A stretch of 64,000 nucleotides of DNA from Chitinophaga hostae (GCF_018224885.1 NZ_JAGTXB010000001.1:1-64000), one strand, 5' to 3'. Shown: positions 34,345 through 43,916, counted from the stretch's first letter. Program-made: numbers and translations. Notes: generated by a model from the sequence alone, not told the origin.

Positions 34345-35340
34345 TTATCTTCCGCCGCCTGGTTTTCTAGGGCCACCGCCGCCAGCGCCAGATGGACGAC
34401 GTTGTCCGCCTGCTGCACCGCCGCCACGGTTACCACCTGCACCACCGCCACGGTTAGCACCGCCGCCCTGGCCACCAGGACCACGACCGCCGCCGCCACG
34501 GTTAGCACCACCAGGACCGCCTTGACCGCGTCCACCGGGAGCACCTGGTTTGCGACCTCTTTCACGATCTTCACCGCCTTCTACTTCGAATTTGCGTGCC
34601 TTATCGTCTGCTTCTTCTTCTTCCTCAACTTCTTCAGATTTCTCTGTAGCTCTTTCAGACAGACCTTCAGCGATCGCTGCGCAAATGTAGCTGGTAACGA
34701 TAGCGATAGATTTGGTAGCGTCATCGTTTGCCGGGATAGCGAAATCTACTTTAGTAGGATCGGAGTTGGTATCAACCATACCGAAAGTAGAGATACCGAG
34801 ACGTTTAGCTTCTGCCAGTGCAATGTGTTCGTGGCTGATATCAACCATAAACAATGCAGCTGGTACACGTGCCAGTTGGGCAATACCACCCAGCACTTTC
34901 TCCATTTTCTCTTTATCGCGGCTTAAAGTAAGACGTTCTTTCTTTGTGATGTTGTCGAATGTTCCATCCTGCAGCATTTTTTCAATGCTCTGCATTTTCT
35001 TCACACTCTTACGGATAGTAGAGAAGTTGGTGAGCATACCACCTAACCATCTTTCAGTAACGAAAGGCATGTTGATGTTACGCGCAGCATCTGCTACGAT
35101 TTCTTTCGCTTGCTTTTTAGTAGCAACGAACATGATCTTTTTACCGCTTTTAGCGATAGATTTCAGGGCAGCTGCTGCTTCCTGTAATCCTTCTACGGTT
35201 TTGTTCAGATCAATGATATGAATACCTTTCTTTTCTGCGAAAATATAAGGCAGCATCTTGGGATTCCACTTTTTCTTCAGGTGACCGAAGTGAACACCTG
35301 CCTCCAGTAACTGCTGCTGCAATGAGGTATTATTTTCCAT
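34345..35340 (-). CDS. rpsB: 30S ribosomal protein S2 with a long Gly/Arg-rich tail
   Basis: The 331-residue product begins MENNTSLQQQLLEAGVHFGH and has the full S2 body (MLPYIFAEKKGIHIIDLNKT; VTERWLGGMLTNFSTIRKSV; ARVPAALFMVDISHEHIALA; SDPTKVDFAIPANDDATKSI). Normal S2 ends at about 240-260 residues. Here an acidic linker (SEEVEEEEEADDKA) is followed by about 75 residues made mostly of Gly, Arg, Pro and Ala with RGG-like units, ending PRKPGGGR. The ATG at 35340 was chosen; a TTG five codons upstream is not needed. The tail may bind RNA (inference). First gene of rpsB-tsf. Confidence 0.95.
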   Translation of the reverse strand: MENNTSLQQQLLEAGVHFGHLKKKWNPKMLPYIFAEKKGIHIIDLNKTVEGLQEAAAALKSIAKSGKKIMFVATKKQAKEIVADAARNINMPFVTERWLGGMLTNFSTIRKSVKKMQSIEKMLQDGTFDNITKKERLTLSRDKEKMEKVLGGIAQLARVPAALFMVDISHEHIALAEAKRLGISTFGMVDTNSDPTKVDFAIPANDDATKSIAIVTSYICAAIAEGLSERATEKSEEVEEEEEADDKARKFEVEGGEDRERGRKPGAPGGRGQGGPGGANRGGGGRGPGGQGGGANRGGGAGGNRGGGAAGGQRRPSGAGGGGPRKPGGGR

Positions 35341-35373
35341 GTTTATATTACTCAATTAAAAGGATCAAATAAT

Positions 35374-35427
35374 GTTTAGCTTTTAGCATCCGGCGAATTA
35401 GCCAGTAGCTAATAGCCAATAGCTCAA
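35374..35427. repeat. Heptamer array between rpsI and rpsB
   Basis: GTTTAGCTTTTAGCATCCGG is followed by AATTAGC, CAGTAGC, TAATAGC, CAATAGC. The units belong to the GCTAAAA family and lie in the gap between rpsI and rpsB. Pairing between the two short arms is weak. Confidence 0.65.
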
Positions 35428-35432
35428 AAATA

Positions 35433-35822
35433 TTAGCGTTTAGAGAACTGGAAGCTTCTTCTTGCTTTCGCTTTACCTGGTTTCTTACGTTCAACTCCAC
35501 GTGGATCACGTTTCAGCAGACCAGCGGCTTTCAGTGCGGGACGGAACTCAATGTTCACTTCGCAAAGTGCGCGGGCAATACCGAGCTTAATTGCTTCTGC
35601 CTGACCTTTGATACCACCGCCCTGTGCGTTTACTTTCACATCAAATTTATCGAGCGCATCGATAGTTTTGAAAGGCAGCTCCACCTGGTTCTGCAGGTAG
35701 ATCAAAGAAAAGTAGTTTTTATAATCTTTGTCGTTAACAGTAATGTTACCGGTACCCTTGTTGATGTAAACACGGGCAACAGCTTCCTTACGACGACCTA
35801 TTGTATTTTTTTGCTTTTCCAT
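35433..35822 (-). CDS. rpsI: 30S ribosomal protein S9
   Basis: The 129-residue product has the S9 signature: NTIGRRKEAVARVYINKGTG, QGGGIKGQAEAIKLGIARAL and the C-terminal RDPRGVERKKPGKAKARRSF followed by QFSKR, whose last residues reach the P-site tRNA. It follows rplM by 14 bases, the classical pair. Confidence 0.97.
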   Translation of the reverse strand: MEKQKNTIGRRKEAVARVYINKGTGNITVNDKDYKNYFSLIYLQNQVELPFKTIDALDKFDVKVNAQGGGIKGQAEAIKLGIARALCEVNIEFRPALKAAGLLKRDPRGVERKKPGKAKARRSFQFSKR

Positions 35823-35836
35823 GTATCAGAGAAAAA

Positions 35837-36280
35837 TTAGAAAGTTAAAGGTTGTGGTTTCTGCGCAGCATGAGGATGTTCAGCACCAGCATATACAAAT
35901 AATTTTTTGTACATCGCACGGCCCAGGCGGTTTTTAGGCAACATACCTTTAACAGCCTTTTCGATCAACACCTCAGGACGGCGACGGATCAGGTCCTTAG
36001 CCAACTCGATTCTCTGACCACCGGGGAAACCAGTGTAGTGCATATATTCTTTTTCCTGCATTTTGTTGCCGGTTAAAGCAATCTTTTCTGCATTGATTAC
36101 GATGATATAATCACCACAATCAGTATGAGGCGTATAGTAAGGTTTGTTTTTACCTCTTAAGATAGCAGCCATTTTCGCAGCAACTCTTCCGAGTGTCAGG
36201 TTGGTAGCATCTACTATATGCCAGTCACGCTTTACGTAAGCGTCGTTAGCCGATTTAGTTCTGAAACTTAATGTATTCAT
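35837..36280 (-). CDS. rplM: 50S ribosomal protein L13
   Basis: The 147-residue product shows L13 motifs: [59 protein letters not shown] and [20 protein letters not shown]. It is the first gene of the rplM-rpsI pair, with rpsB and tsf following. A consensus -7 box lies 55 bases upstream. Confidence 0.97.
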   Translation of the reverse strand: MNTLSFRTKSANDAYVKRDWHIVDATNLTLGRVAAKMAAILRGKNKPYYTPHTDCGDYIIVINAEKIALTGNKMQEKEYMHYTGFPGGQRIELAKDLIRRRPEVLIEKAVKGMLPKNRLGRAMYKKLFVYAGAEHPHAAQKPQPLTF

Positions 36281-36334
36281 TGTTGTATACGATAAAAATT
36301 ACGTCTTGTAAACAATTCCTCATTATGAGGAGTG

Positions 36335-36342
36335 CAAAGGTA
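36335..36342 (-). promoter_or_regulatory. -7 promoter element of rplM-rpsI
   Basis: The minus strand reads TACCTTTG, a full match to TAnnTTTG, giving a leader of about 50 bases before rplM. The AT-rich stretch upstream to 36480 shows no further gene. Confidence 0.45.
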
Positions 36343-36490
36343 CATTGCCGAATCTTAATAACCATACATTTTGGGCACTTTTTTATAAGATACCTTTACA
36401 ATCAATTGATTTTCAATAAAAAATTTGAATAAAAGTTATTAACAACAAATGAAAGGCTGTTAATATTATGAATATTTATTTAATAAAAGA

Positions 36491-36514
36491 GGGCTTCCCG
36501 GTGATGGGAAGCCC
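36491..36514 (-). terminator. Terminator after the SusD-like gene
   Basis: GGGCTTCCC and GGGAAGCCC form a perfect 9-bp stem with a 6-base loop. On the minus strand it is followed by TCTTTTATT. It lies 28 bases after the susD-like stop. Confidence 0.85.
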
Positions 36515-36541
36515 TGTAAAGACTTATTATATTAAGAATAA

Positions 36542-37930
36542 TTAGTATCCGGGATTCTGGGTGAGCTTGGTATTGACGTCAGTTTCGCGTTGTGGAATTG
36601 GAAGTACCAGCTTGTTGTCAGTATAGGTAAATGCACCTACACTTTTTTTCAACCGTTTATACGTCCACAGTTTGTCACCTTCGAATGCCAGTTCCCGTAT
36701 GCGCTCCGCTACCGCGATATCTGCAGTAACAGCTGCGAGCGCGGTTGCATGTGACCTTTCTCTTACGAGGTTTATATCATCCAATGGCTCTGCCCCTACA
36801 GTAGTGCCTGCCCGCAAATTAGACTCTGCACGGGTCAGGTACATCTCCGCCAGACGCACCACGGGAATGACCTTATATTGCTCTTTCCATTTACCTGTAT
36901 AGAAACCATCATCAACAGCCAGCCCGTAATTCTCATAGAAGAAACTTCCGCGAACATCATCCGGCTCGTATGCAGGTATTTTATCCAGATCAATAATGAT
37001 ATCCCCTCTACTTCCAAAATCATATCCCGCATAAAATGTTTGCAACCCATTATTTACGGTGCCGGCATTACTTTGATTTGTTTGCTGAATAGCGAAAATA
37101 TCTTCTGAAGAATTCAATCCGTTATTAAAAGCCTTGTCAAATGTTGAGGTTAAAGCAAAGGCATCACTTTTAATAACTTCGTTTGCGGCAATTGCAGCTT
37201 TATCATAAAGCCCTTCAGCCATATACACCCTGGAAAGAATTGCATATGCCGCATATTTATTCGCTCTTCCCTTTTCGTTTGTTTCACCAAGATTCGTTGT
37301 GGCAAATACTAAATCTGCTACAATCTGCTTATGAACAGCATCTACTGTGGCTCTTGGCTGATATCCTTTTTGCAGATCTTCCTGGGCAATAATAGGATCC
37401 AGAATAAGTGGTATTGCCAGATTAGTTGTTACAGCACCAGCGGAATAAGGTTTCCCAAAAAGGTTACAAAGATTGAAATACATCAGTCCTCTGACAAATT
37501 TCGCTTCTGCCTCTATTGCGGTTTTATTGTCTTTAGATACGAGGTTGAGATTACTCAACACAATATTTACGTTATTAATGGTCTTGAACCCTCTTTGCCA
37601 AATACCTTCCGCAATAGCGCTCGTTTTTAGCTGTGCCTTATCCTGATATTGTCTATATGTTAAAAATGTTCCTTCGAAGGAGAGCTCTCCTTCATCAGAT
37701 AATAACTCAGGAATCAGTATAGCACGCTCACCGTAGGCATCATAGTGCTGTAAATTACTGTAGGCGCCTAATAATTCAGCCCGAACATCGCTTTCAGTTT
37801 TTACCTGATCCGGTACAATATAGGATCCTGGTGCAACCTCCAACTTTTTATTACAGGCAGGCAACCCTACAGCGGAAACCGCCAGCAGGCAAAGGGTTAT
37901 ATATCTTTTATATGATTTCATCATTTGCAT
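36542..37930 (-). CDS. RagB/SusD family nutrient-binding outer-membrane lipoprotein
   Basis: The 462-residue product has a lipoprotein signal with lipobox GLPAC, followed by the SusD fold: KLEVAPGSYIVPDQVKTESD, a helical TPR-like region (EAKFVRGLMYFNLCNLFGKP; RANKYAAYAILSRVYMAEGL), and the C-terminal VIPVVRLAEMYLTRAESNL and IRELAFEGDKLWTYKRLKKS, ending LPIPQRETDVNTKLTQNPGY. It captures a substrate at the cell surface for the SusC-like channel encoded upstream. No enzyme gene is adjacent, so the substrate is unknown. Confidence 0.92.
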   Translation of the reverse strand: MQMMKSYKRYITLCLLAVSAVGLPACNKKLEVAPGSYIVPDQVKTESDVRAELLGAYSNLQHYDAYGERAILIPELLSDEGELSFEGTFLTYRQYQDKAQLKTSAIAEGIWQRGFKTINNVNIVLSNLNLVSKDNKTAIEAEAKFVRGLMYFNLCNLFGKPYSAGAVTTNLAIPLILDPIIAQEDLQKGYQPRATVDAVHKQIVADLVFATTNLGETNEKGRANKYAAYAILSRVYMAEGLYDKAAIAANEVIKSDAFALTSTFDKAFNNGLNSSEDIFAIQQTNQSNAGTVNNGLQTFYAGYDFGSRGDIIIDLDKIPAYEPDDVRGSFFYENYGLAVDDGFYTGKWKEQYKVIPVVRLAEMYLTRAESNLRAGTTVGAEPLDDINLVRERSHATALAAVTADIAVAERIRELAFEGDKLWTYKRLKKSVGAFTYTDNKLVLPIPQRETDVNTKLTQNPGY

Positions 37931-37938
37931 GTTTAAGG

Positions 37939-40900
37939 TTAAAATTTAACATTCAGTCCCAATGTAATTTGCTTTGCCTGAGGTACTGTATAATAGTCTA
38001 TACCACCTGCAATATTCCCCATCACGTCTGAATTAATTTCAGGATCTCCATTATACTTAGTTTTAGTCCATAAGTTGTAGCCCGCTACATACACACGCAG
38101 TCCAGAGATCTTCAGCGTATTGATTACGCTCTTTGGTAATGAATAACCCAATGTAAGGGATTTCAAGCGAATATAAGAGCCATCAAAGAGCCAACGGCTG
38201 GAGTTATCTGAAGCTCCATCAGAGTAATAACGGGACAAACGCGGAACATTGGTAATATCCCCTGGTTTCTGCCATCTGTTCAATACATCCCTTAACTGAT
38301 TATCATAACCGGAAGCAAATCCATTATCCTGATAAATAGCTGCGCGATTATAGATATCGTTACCTTGAACAAAGGAAAAGAACACGCTCAGATCAAATCC
38401 ATATCCGGAGAATGTGTTTGTAAAACCACCTGTCCAATCTGGCGTAGATTTACCCACTACCATTCTTTCTGCCTGGGAAAAGTCTGCATTAGGTTTACCG
38501 CTGCCATCGATATATAAAGCATTACCGGTTTGTGGATCTACCCCTGCAAATTTAGCCATATAAAAAACGCCGATTGGCTGACCTTCTACTGCTCTTTGTT
38601 CACCACTAGTAGATTCAATAATCTGCCCTTTGATATCCTTCACCCTGTTCTTATTATAAGCAAGGTTAAGTGAAGTATTCCATTTGAAATGGCGAGTATC
38701 TATGTTAACACTGTTCAACATGATTTCCACACCTTTATTTTCCATATTACCAATGTTCAGGTATTGGAAATCGTAACCGGTTGTGTAAGGAAGATTAGCC
38801 TGGAGCAGGAGGTCGGAAGTTTGTTTATTATAGTAGTCCACCTCTCCGCTCAGTCGATTGTTAAATAACCCAAACTCGAGCCCAACATCAAATTGCTTTG
38901 TTTTCTCCCATTTCAAATCCGGGTTTCCCATTTGTCTTGGGCGATAGCCCGGTAACAAGGGGTAAGCAGTTGGCTCCAACAGAGTAAGGTACCTGTTCTC
39001 GCCAATTTCGGCGTTACCGGTAGTACCATAGCTCACGCGAAACTTCAGGAAATTCAGGGTTTTATTATCTTTCAGGAAGCCTTCTTCAGAAGCAACCCAA
39101 CCCAATGATCCTGCCGGGAACGCACCATATCGCTTATTAGGTCCAAAGCGGGATGAACCATCCCCACGCAAACTTACGGAGGCCAAGTATTTGCCCTTAT
39201 ACGCGTAGTTAGCTCTGCCGAAATAAGAAAGGAATGTATAACGCTGTGCAGTAGAATTACCGAAGGTAATAGAAGCCGCTGCTACCAGCTTTTTGATGAT
39301 ATCGGAAGGAAACAATTCACCTGAAACCTGTGTGGTGGAGAAATCGTCCTGCAGATAACTCATACCAGCTGTAGCACTAAATAAATGATCTGCACCGAGG
39401 TTTGGTGTAAATGTAAAATAGTTATTTGTATTCAATGCCACATCCTGTGTATAATTGGATAATCCACCGCCCTTACCAAAGGCGTCAGATGATTGTACAC
39501 CTATAAATTGATCTTCGGTAAGACTGGAAATATCTGCACCCAATTCTGAACGGAATGATAATGTAGGTAATATTTTATAGTTCAAAAACACATTACCTAG
39601 CGTGCGGAAAGTTACTTGCCTATTGGAATTAAACTGCGCATCAAATAATCCGTTCGGATAAAGTGTATTATTATTAATAGCACCGGTTGAATCGTACAAT
39701 GGTGACAATGGGGATTGTGCTACCAACTGACTCGGTGTTGAAAAGGTATTGTCATTGCTTATGCGATCCAGCTGTGAGCGGCTTACGTTTACATTCATAC
39801 CAAATGACACCTTATCGGTTGCTGCATGTTCCAGATTCAGTCGACCACCATAACGTACAAACTTGTTATTGATAACGACCGCTTCCTGATTGTTATAAAA
39901 TCCGGAAACATAGAATTTAGTTTTGTCAGTTCCACCCGTAGCAGATAAATCCAACTGCTGGGAATGGGCAGTATTTCTGAAAGAAGCATCTTCCCAATTA
40001 GTACTGTATCCTAAATTGTTAAAATCTTTTCCGAGTGTCAGTGAGGTGAATTCGTCTTCTACGCGCTTCTTAAAATAGGCAATAGATGCCGCCTCCGTGG
40101 GAAAAGGGAATCTTGGATCCTTAGTTGCAAATGCAGTTTTCCCATCATTCACAGCCCTTTCTTCAAGTAATGTGACATATTCCTTGGCATTAAGGAAACC
40201 TCTTTTCTGTGTTGGCTTTCCCCAACCAGCATTGGCATTCAGCTCCAGTCTGGTTTTCTCTCCCGACTTACCCTTTTTAGTGGTGATCAGAATTACACCG
40301 TTTGAGGCCCGCGCACCATAAATTGCTGCAGCAGATGCGTCTTTCAGTACTTCAATAGATTCAATATCGTTCGGATTAATATCCGCCATAGGGTTGGTGG
40401 GGTCGTTATTAACATCCGTATTGCTGGTAGAGTTTACCGGCATACCATCTACCACGTATAATGGTTGGCTGCTCGCAGAAATAGAGGAGGTACCGCGAAT
40501 ACGTACTTTGATCCCCTGTCCTACCTTACCGCTACCGGATTCTATCACCACACCGGGAGTTTTACCCTGTATAGCTGATTCGAAGCTCACTACTGGTTGG
40601 TTCTCTATTTCCTTGGCGGAAATTTTACTTACCGCTCCGGTCAGGTCCCGTTTATTCTGGGTACCATAACCTACTACCACCACTTCGGAAAGGTCTTTAT
40701 TTCCGGTGCTGAGTATTACGTTGATTGTTTTCTGATTACCGATCACTATTTCCTGATCGCTATAACCTACAAAAGAAAATATAATAGAAGTTCCTTCGGC
40801 AGGCACATCCAGTTTATAAGTTCCATCGGGGGTGGTTACTGTACCGGCATTGGTACCCTTTACTTTCACTGTAACGCCTGGCAGGCTGCTACCGTCTTTC

Positions 40901-40995
40901 TGGTCTGTAACCCTACCAGAAATTTGTTTTGACTGGGCATATGACATAGTGCATAGGAACAGCAACATGCCCATCAACGAGTAGAATCGCAACAT
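37939..40995 (-). CDS. SusC/RagA family TonB-linked outer-membrane transporter
   Basis: The 1018-residue product starts with a signal peptide (MLRFYSLMGMLLFLCTMSYA), then the carboxypeptidase-like domain (ISGRVTDQKDGSSLPGVTVK), the TonB-box region (DLSEVVVVGYGTQNKRDLTG) and the plug (GIKVRIRGTSSISASSQPLY, then VVDGMPV; DASAAAIYGARASNGVILIT). The barrel follows and ends QITLGLNVKF. It imports a ligand handed over by the SusD-like protein, powered by TonB. No FecR-signalling domain is present. It is the first gene of a two-gene operon, eight bases before susD, and is visibly more AT-rich than the ribosomal and metabolic genes around it. Confidence 0.95.
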   Translation of the reverse strand: MLRFYSLMGMLLFLCTMSYAQSKQISGRVTDQKDGSSLPGVTVKVKGTNAGTVTTPDGTYKLDVPAEGTSIIFSFVGYSDQEIVIGNQKTINVILSTGNKDLSEVVVVGYGTQNKRDLTGAVSKISAKEIENQPVVSFESAIQGKTPGVVIESGSGKVGQGIKVRIRGTSSISASSQPLYVVDGMPVNSTSNTDVNNDPTNPMADINPNDIESIEVLKDASAAAIYGARASNGVILITTKKGKSGEKTRLELNANAGWGKPTQKRGFLNAKEYVTLLEERAVNDGKTAFATKDPRFPFPTEAASIAYFKKRVEDEFTSLTLGKDFNNLGYSTNWEDASFRNTAHSQQLDLSATGGTDKTKFYVSGFYNNQEAVVINNKFVRYGGRLNLEHAATDKVSFGMNVNVSRSQLDRISNDNTFSTPSQLVAQSPLSPLYDSTGAINNNTLYPNGLFDAQFNSNRQVTFRTLGNVFLNYKILPTLSFRSELGADISSLTEDQFIGVQSSDAFGKGGGLSNYTQDVALNTNNYFTFTPNLGADHLFSATAGMSYLQDDFSTTQVSGELFPSDIIKKLVAAASITFGNSTAQRYTFLSYFGRANYAYKGKYLASVSLRGDGSSRFGPNKRYGAFPAGSLGWVASEEGFLKDNKTLNFLKFRVSYGTTGNAEIGENRYLTLLEPTAYPLLPGYRPRQMGNPDLKWEKTKQFDVGLEFGLFNNRLSGEVDYYNKQTSDLLLQANLPYTTGYDFQYLNIGNMENKGVEIMLNSVNIDTRHFKWNTSLNLAYNKNRVKDIKGQIIESTSGEQRAVEGQPIGVFYMAKFAGVDPQTGNALYIDGSGKPNADFSQAERMVVGKSTPDWTGGFTNTFSGYGFDLSVFFSFVQGNDIYNRAAIYQDNGFASGYDNQLRDVLNRWQKPGDITNVPRLSRYYSDGASDNSSRWLFDGSYIRLKSLTLGYSLPKSVINTLKISGLRVYVAGYNLWTKTKYNGDPEINSDVMGNIAGGIDYYTVPQAKQITLGLNVKF

Positions 40996-41200
40996 GGTTC
41001 TTAGTTTAGATTTTGAGTTATTATTGAACAGCAGTTTGACACAAATTGGTTGATGAGGTACTTTTGGGCCTTATCATTAAGCAAAAACACAAGCGAAACA
41101 CTTTTAAAGTGGCTGAAATTCACATTCAGGAAATAAAAATAGAAAAATATTTTCAATTCCTTAACAAAATGTTAAAGGATACTGGAACATGATAAAATAA

Positions 41201-41225
41201 AAAAGCGACCTGGGCGGTCGCTTTT
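41201..41225 (-). terminator. Terminator after the zinc metallopeptidase gene
   Basis: AAAAGCGACC and GGTCGCTTTT form a 10-bp perfect stem around a 5-base loop, with an A/T run on both sides, so it can act in either direction. It lies 25 bases after the peptidase stop codon. Confidence 0.88.
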
Positions 41226-41250
41226 TACATATCCAGGGATATTTATATTA

Positions 41251-41943
41251 TTAATTATTCCGGTTTCTTGCGCCCATATATATTAAAATATATTGGAACA
41301 GGGTGGCCACGGATGCCAGGGCAGCTACCACATAAGTCATGGCGGCCCACCAGAGCGCATTTTTTGCCTTGTCATGCTCCGCAGCCGGCATTATTCGGCT
41401 ATTATCCAGCCAGGCCAGCGCCCGGCGGGAGGCGTCAAATTCCACCGGCAGCGTTATAAGGGCAAATAAGGTGGTAATGGCAAAAAGGATGATACCCCCC
41501 AATAGCAGTTGCGGAAAGGTGTTTATAAGGAAGATACCGGCCAGCAATACCCATGAAACGAGACTGGAGCTGAACTGTACCGCCGGTACCAGCTTTGACC
41601 GGAGTCCCAGCCAGGGATAGGCTGCTGCATGTTGTACGGCATGACCGCACTCATGGGCAGCTACTGCAGCAGCCGCCACGTTGGCGCCGCTATAAACGTC
41701 CGGGCTAAGATTAACGGTTTTGTCGGCCGGATTATAGTGATCCGACAGAAATCCTTCCGTTTCCCGTACCTGAACATCGTATATTTGATTGTCTCTCAAC
41801 ATTTTATCGGCAACTTGCTTACCGGTGAGACCAGAAGAAGTGGGTACTTGGCTGTAAGCCTGGAACTTACTTTTAAGTATATAGCTTACCAGCATGCTGA
41901 TCCCCACAAAAATCAGCGATAAAAACATGATTCCAGGTGTCAT
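41251..41943 (-). CDS. Membrane zinc metallopeptidase (YugP-like)
   Basis: The 230-residue product has four hydrophobic segments (the first MTPGIMFLSLIFVGISMLVS) and the zinc motif AAHECGHAVQHAAAYPWLGL (HExxH form HECGH), with the third ligand likely the Glu/Asp in LPVEFDASRRAL. The remaining text (GLTGKQVADKMLRDNQIYDV; GFLSDHYNPADKTVNLSPDV) is typical of the neutral zinc metallopeptidase family with YugP. It would act at the inner membrane; substrate unknown. The ATG at 41943 is preferred over a GTG at 41973. Confidence 0.9.
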   Translation of the reverse strand: MTPGIMFLSLIFVGISMLVSYILKSKFQAYSQVPTSSGLTGKQVADKMLRDNQIYDVQVRETEGFLSDHYNPADKTVNLSPDVYSGANVAAAAVAAHECGHAVQHAAAYPWLGLRSKLVPAVQFSSSLVSWVLLAGIFLINTFPQLLLGGIILFAITTLFALITLPVEFDASRRALAWLDNSRIMPAAEHDKAKNALWWAAMTYVVAALASVATLFQYILIYMGARNRNN

Positions 41944-42503
41944 ATTGTGTAAAATTTGATAAAAAGAAGGCACAAATATCTCTCCAGATACCCCCTTTTA
42001 AGTTTTATTTAGCACTTGACTGCCATCTCCCCTTTTTGTCCCGAAATTATAAATTTAACACTGTCATTATGGCGTTAAAATATTTTTTTTACGAGCAAAA
42101 AGCGCCTGTTTGTCATTTATAAAAAAGTATCTTATTAAACTTTTCTCATATGCAAAAATCATCGACATCAACCCTATTTATCAACATTTTACGAGTTCCC
42201 AATGAAAGTAATATTGGATAAAAACATACGCTGAAACAAGCGATGGCAGCCACTTTGTTAGATCCTGCCAAGGGCTCAAAAGTTATTCACATCAATTAAA
42301 TAAACTTTTTTATTCTGAAGCCATTTAGTAATTTAGACCTGAATTTAATGGGTTAGTAAGTAGAAAGAGTCAGCGGAATCTTCCGTTTGGCTCTTTTCTC
42401 TTTTTATACCTTTTTACCTCTCTTTTTATCGCCTCTCTTTTTATCATTTCGATGCAATAAGTATAAAACCATTTACTTTGTATGCATCCTGTTTAAAAAA
42501 ATT
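41944..42503. other. Long non-coding gap between the metallopeptidase and radA
   Basis: I see no gene on either strand in this AT-rich 560-base stretch. The only clear structure is the hairpin with T-rich tail at 42364-42410. A weak -7-like TTACTTTG lies at 42474-42481, 22 bases before radA. The rest shows no repeats of the heptamer family and no tRNA. Confidence 0.5.
42364..42410 (+). terminator. Terminator-like hairpin without an upstream gene
   Basis: AAAGAGTCAGCGGAA (42364-42378) and TTCCGTTTGGCTCTTT (42381-42396) pair with one G-U pair and one small bulge, followed by a T-rich tract (TCTCTTTTTAT). There is no plus-strand gene before it in the window from 41944, so it may end a non-coding RNA or act as an attenuator in front of radA. 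Confidence 0.5.
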
Positions 42504-43880
42504 ATGAGTAAAATAAGAACTGCTTTTTTTTGTCAGAATTGTGGATATGAATCAGCAAAATGGAATGGAAAATGTCCGAGCTGCGGAGAATGGAATACGT
42601 TTGTGGAGGAAAGAGTGCAAAAAGATATTCCGCAGAAGCAACAAGACTGGAAAAACAACGATATCTCACCTGCCCGCACCCATAAAATTATTAACCTCGC
42701 CGAGGTAGTTACCCGGGAAGAAGAAAGGATATTAACACCCGACAACGAATTGAATCGTGTGCTGGGAGGCGGTATAGTAGCGGGTTCGCTCGTATTGGTG
42801 GGCGGAGAACCAGGCATCGGGAAATCTACCCTCTTCCTTCAGAATGCATTACAATTGAAGCATATTAAAACGCTTTATATCAGCGGTGAGGAGAGTGAAC
42901 AACAGATAAAAATGCGGGCAGACCGCATACAAAATTCCAATGAACAGTTTTACCTGCTCACGGAAACATCCACACAAACAATTTTCCAGGAAATAAAAAA
43001 ACTACAGCCACAACTCGTGATTGTAGATTCTATTCAAACCCTCCAATCTCCTTTTATAGAATCCGCTCCGGGAAGTGTATCCCAGATCAGGGAAACAACA
43101 GCAGAATTACAACGTTTTGCCAAAGAAAGTAACATCCCCGTATTCCTTATCGGTCATATTACAAAAGATGGCTCCATAGCCGGCCCTAAAGTGCTGGAAC
43201 ATATGGTGGATACGGTTTTACAGTTCGAGGGCGACCAACATTACGCCTACCGCATTTTACGTACCATCAAAAACAGGTTCGGCTCTACCGCCGAGCTGGG
43301 CATATACGAAATGACAGGTACAGGATTAAGACAGGTAACCAATCCTTCGGAAATCCTGATCTCACAACGTGAAGACCTGTTAAGCGGCGTGGCTATTGCT
43401 GCTACCATGGAAGGCATGCGACCGCTCCTTGTGGAAGTACAGGCGCTCGTTACACAATCCGTTTACGGTACCCCGCAACGCACCGCCACCGGTTTCGATT
43501 TACGCCGACTGCAACTGCTCCTGGCAGTACTCGAAAAACGCGGCGGCTTTCACTTCGGCGTAAAAGATGTATTCCTCAATATTGCAGGCGGCATCAGAGT
43601 AGAAGATCCTGCCATCGATCTGGCCGTGCTGTGCGCGCTGCTCTCCTCTTATGAAGACAATGCCATTCCTCCCAAAGTTTGTTTTTCAGGAGAAGTAGGG
43701 CTGAGCGGAGAAATAAGGGCGGTAAACCGCATTGAACAAAGGATCGCGGAAGCAGAAAAACTGGGCTTCGAAAAAATATTTATCTCCCGTTATAACAAAA
43801 AAGGAATTGATTTCAGTAAATTCCATATTGAAGTAATTGCTGTAGGAAGAGTGGAAGAAGTATATCAGCGATTATTTTAA
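42504..43880 (+). CDS. radA: DNA repair protein RadA
   Basis: RadA (Sms) is a RecA-like ATPase that extends recombination intermediates. The 458-residue product has the four-Cys zinc finger CQNCGYESAKWNGKCPSC, Walker A GGEPGIGKSTL, the RadA-specific KNRFG motif (TIKNRFGSTAELGIYEM) and the C-terminal Lon-protease-like domain (GVKDVFLNIAGGIRVEDPAI; ending IEVIAVGRVEEVYQRLF). The start MSKIRTAFFCQNCG matches the family; longer frames upstream are not used. comF follows after 36 bases. Confidence 0.95.
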   Translation: MSKIRTAFFCQNCGYESAKWNGKCPSCGEWNTFVEERVQKDIPQKQQDWKNNDISPARTHKIINLAEVVTREEERILTPDNELNRVLGGGIVAGSLVLVGGEPGIGKSTLFLQNALQLKHIKTLYISGEESEQQIKMRADRIQNSNEQFYLLTETSTQTIFQEIKKLQPQLVIVDSIQTLQSPFIESAPGSVSQIRETTAELQRFAKESNIPVFLIGHITKDGSIAGPKVLEHMVDTVLQFEGDQHYAYRILRTIKNRFGSTAELGIYEMTGTGLRQVTNPSEILISQREDLLSGVAIAATMEGMRPLLVEVQALVTQSVYGTPQRTATGFDLRRLQLLLAVLEKRGGFHFGVKDVFLNIAGGIRVEDPAIDLAVLCALLSSYEDNAIPPKVCFSGEVGLSGEIRAVNRIEQRIAEAEKLGFEKIFISRYNKKGIDFSKFHIEVIAVGRVEEVYQRLF

Positions 43881-43916
43881 AACACCGTTAACACCATATC
43901 TTTTTAAATCCAACAC

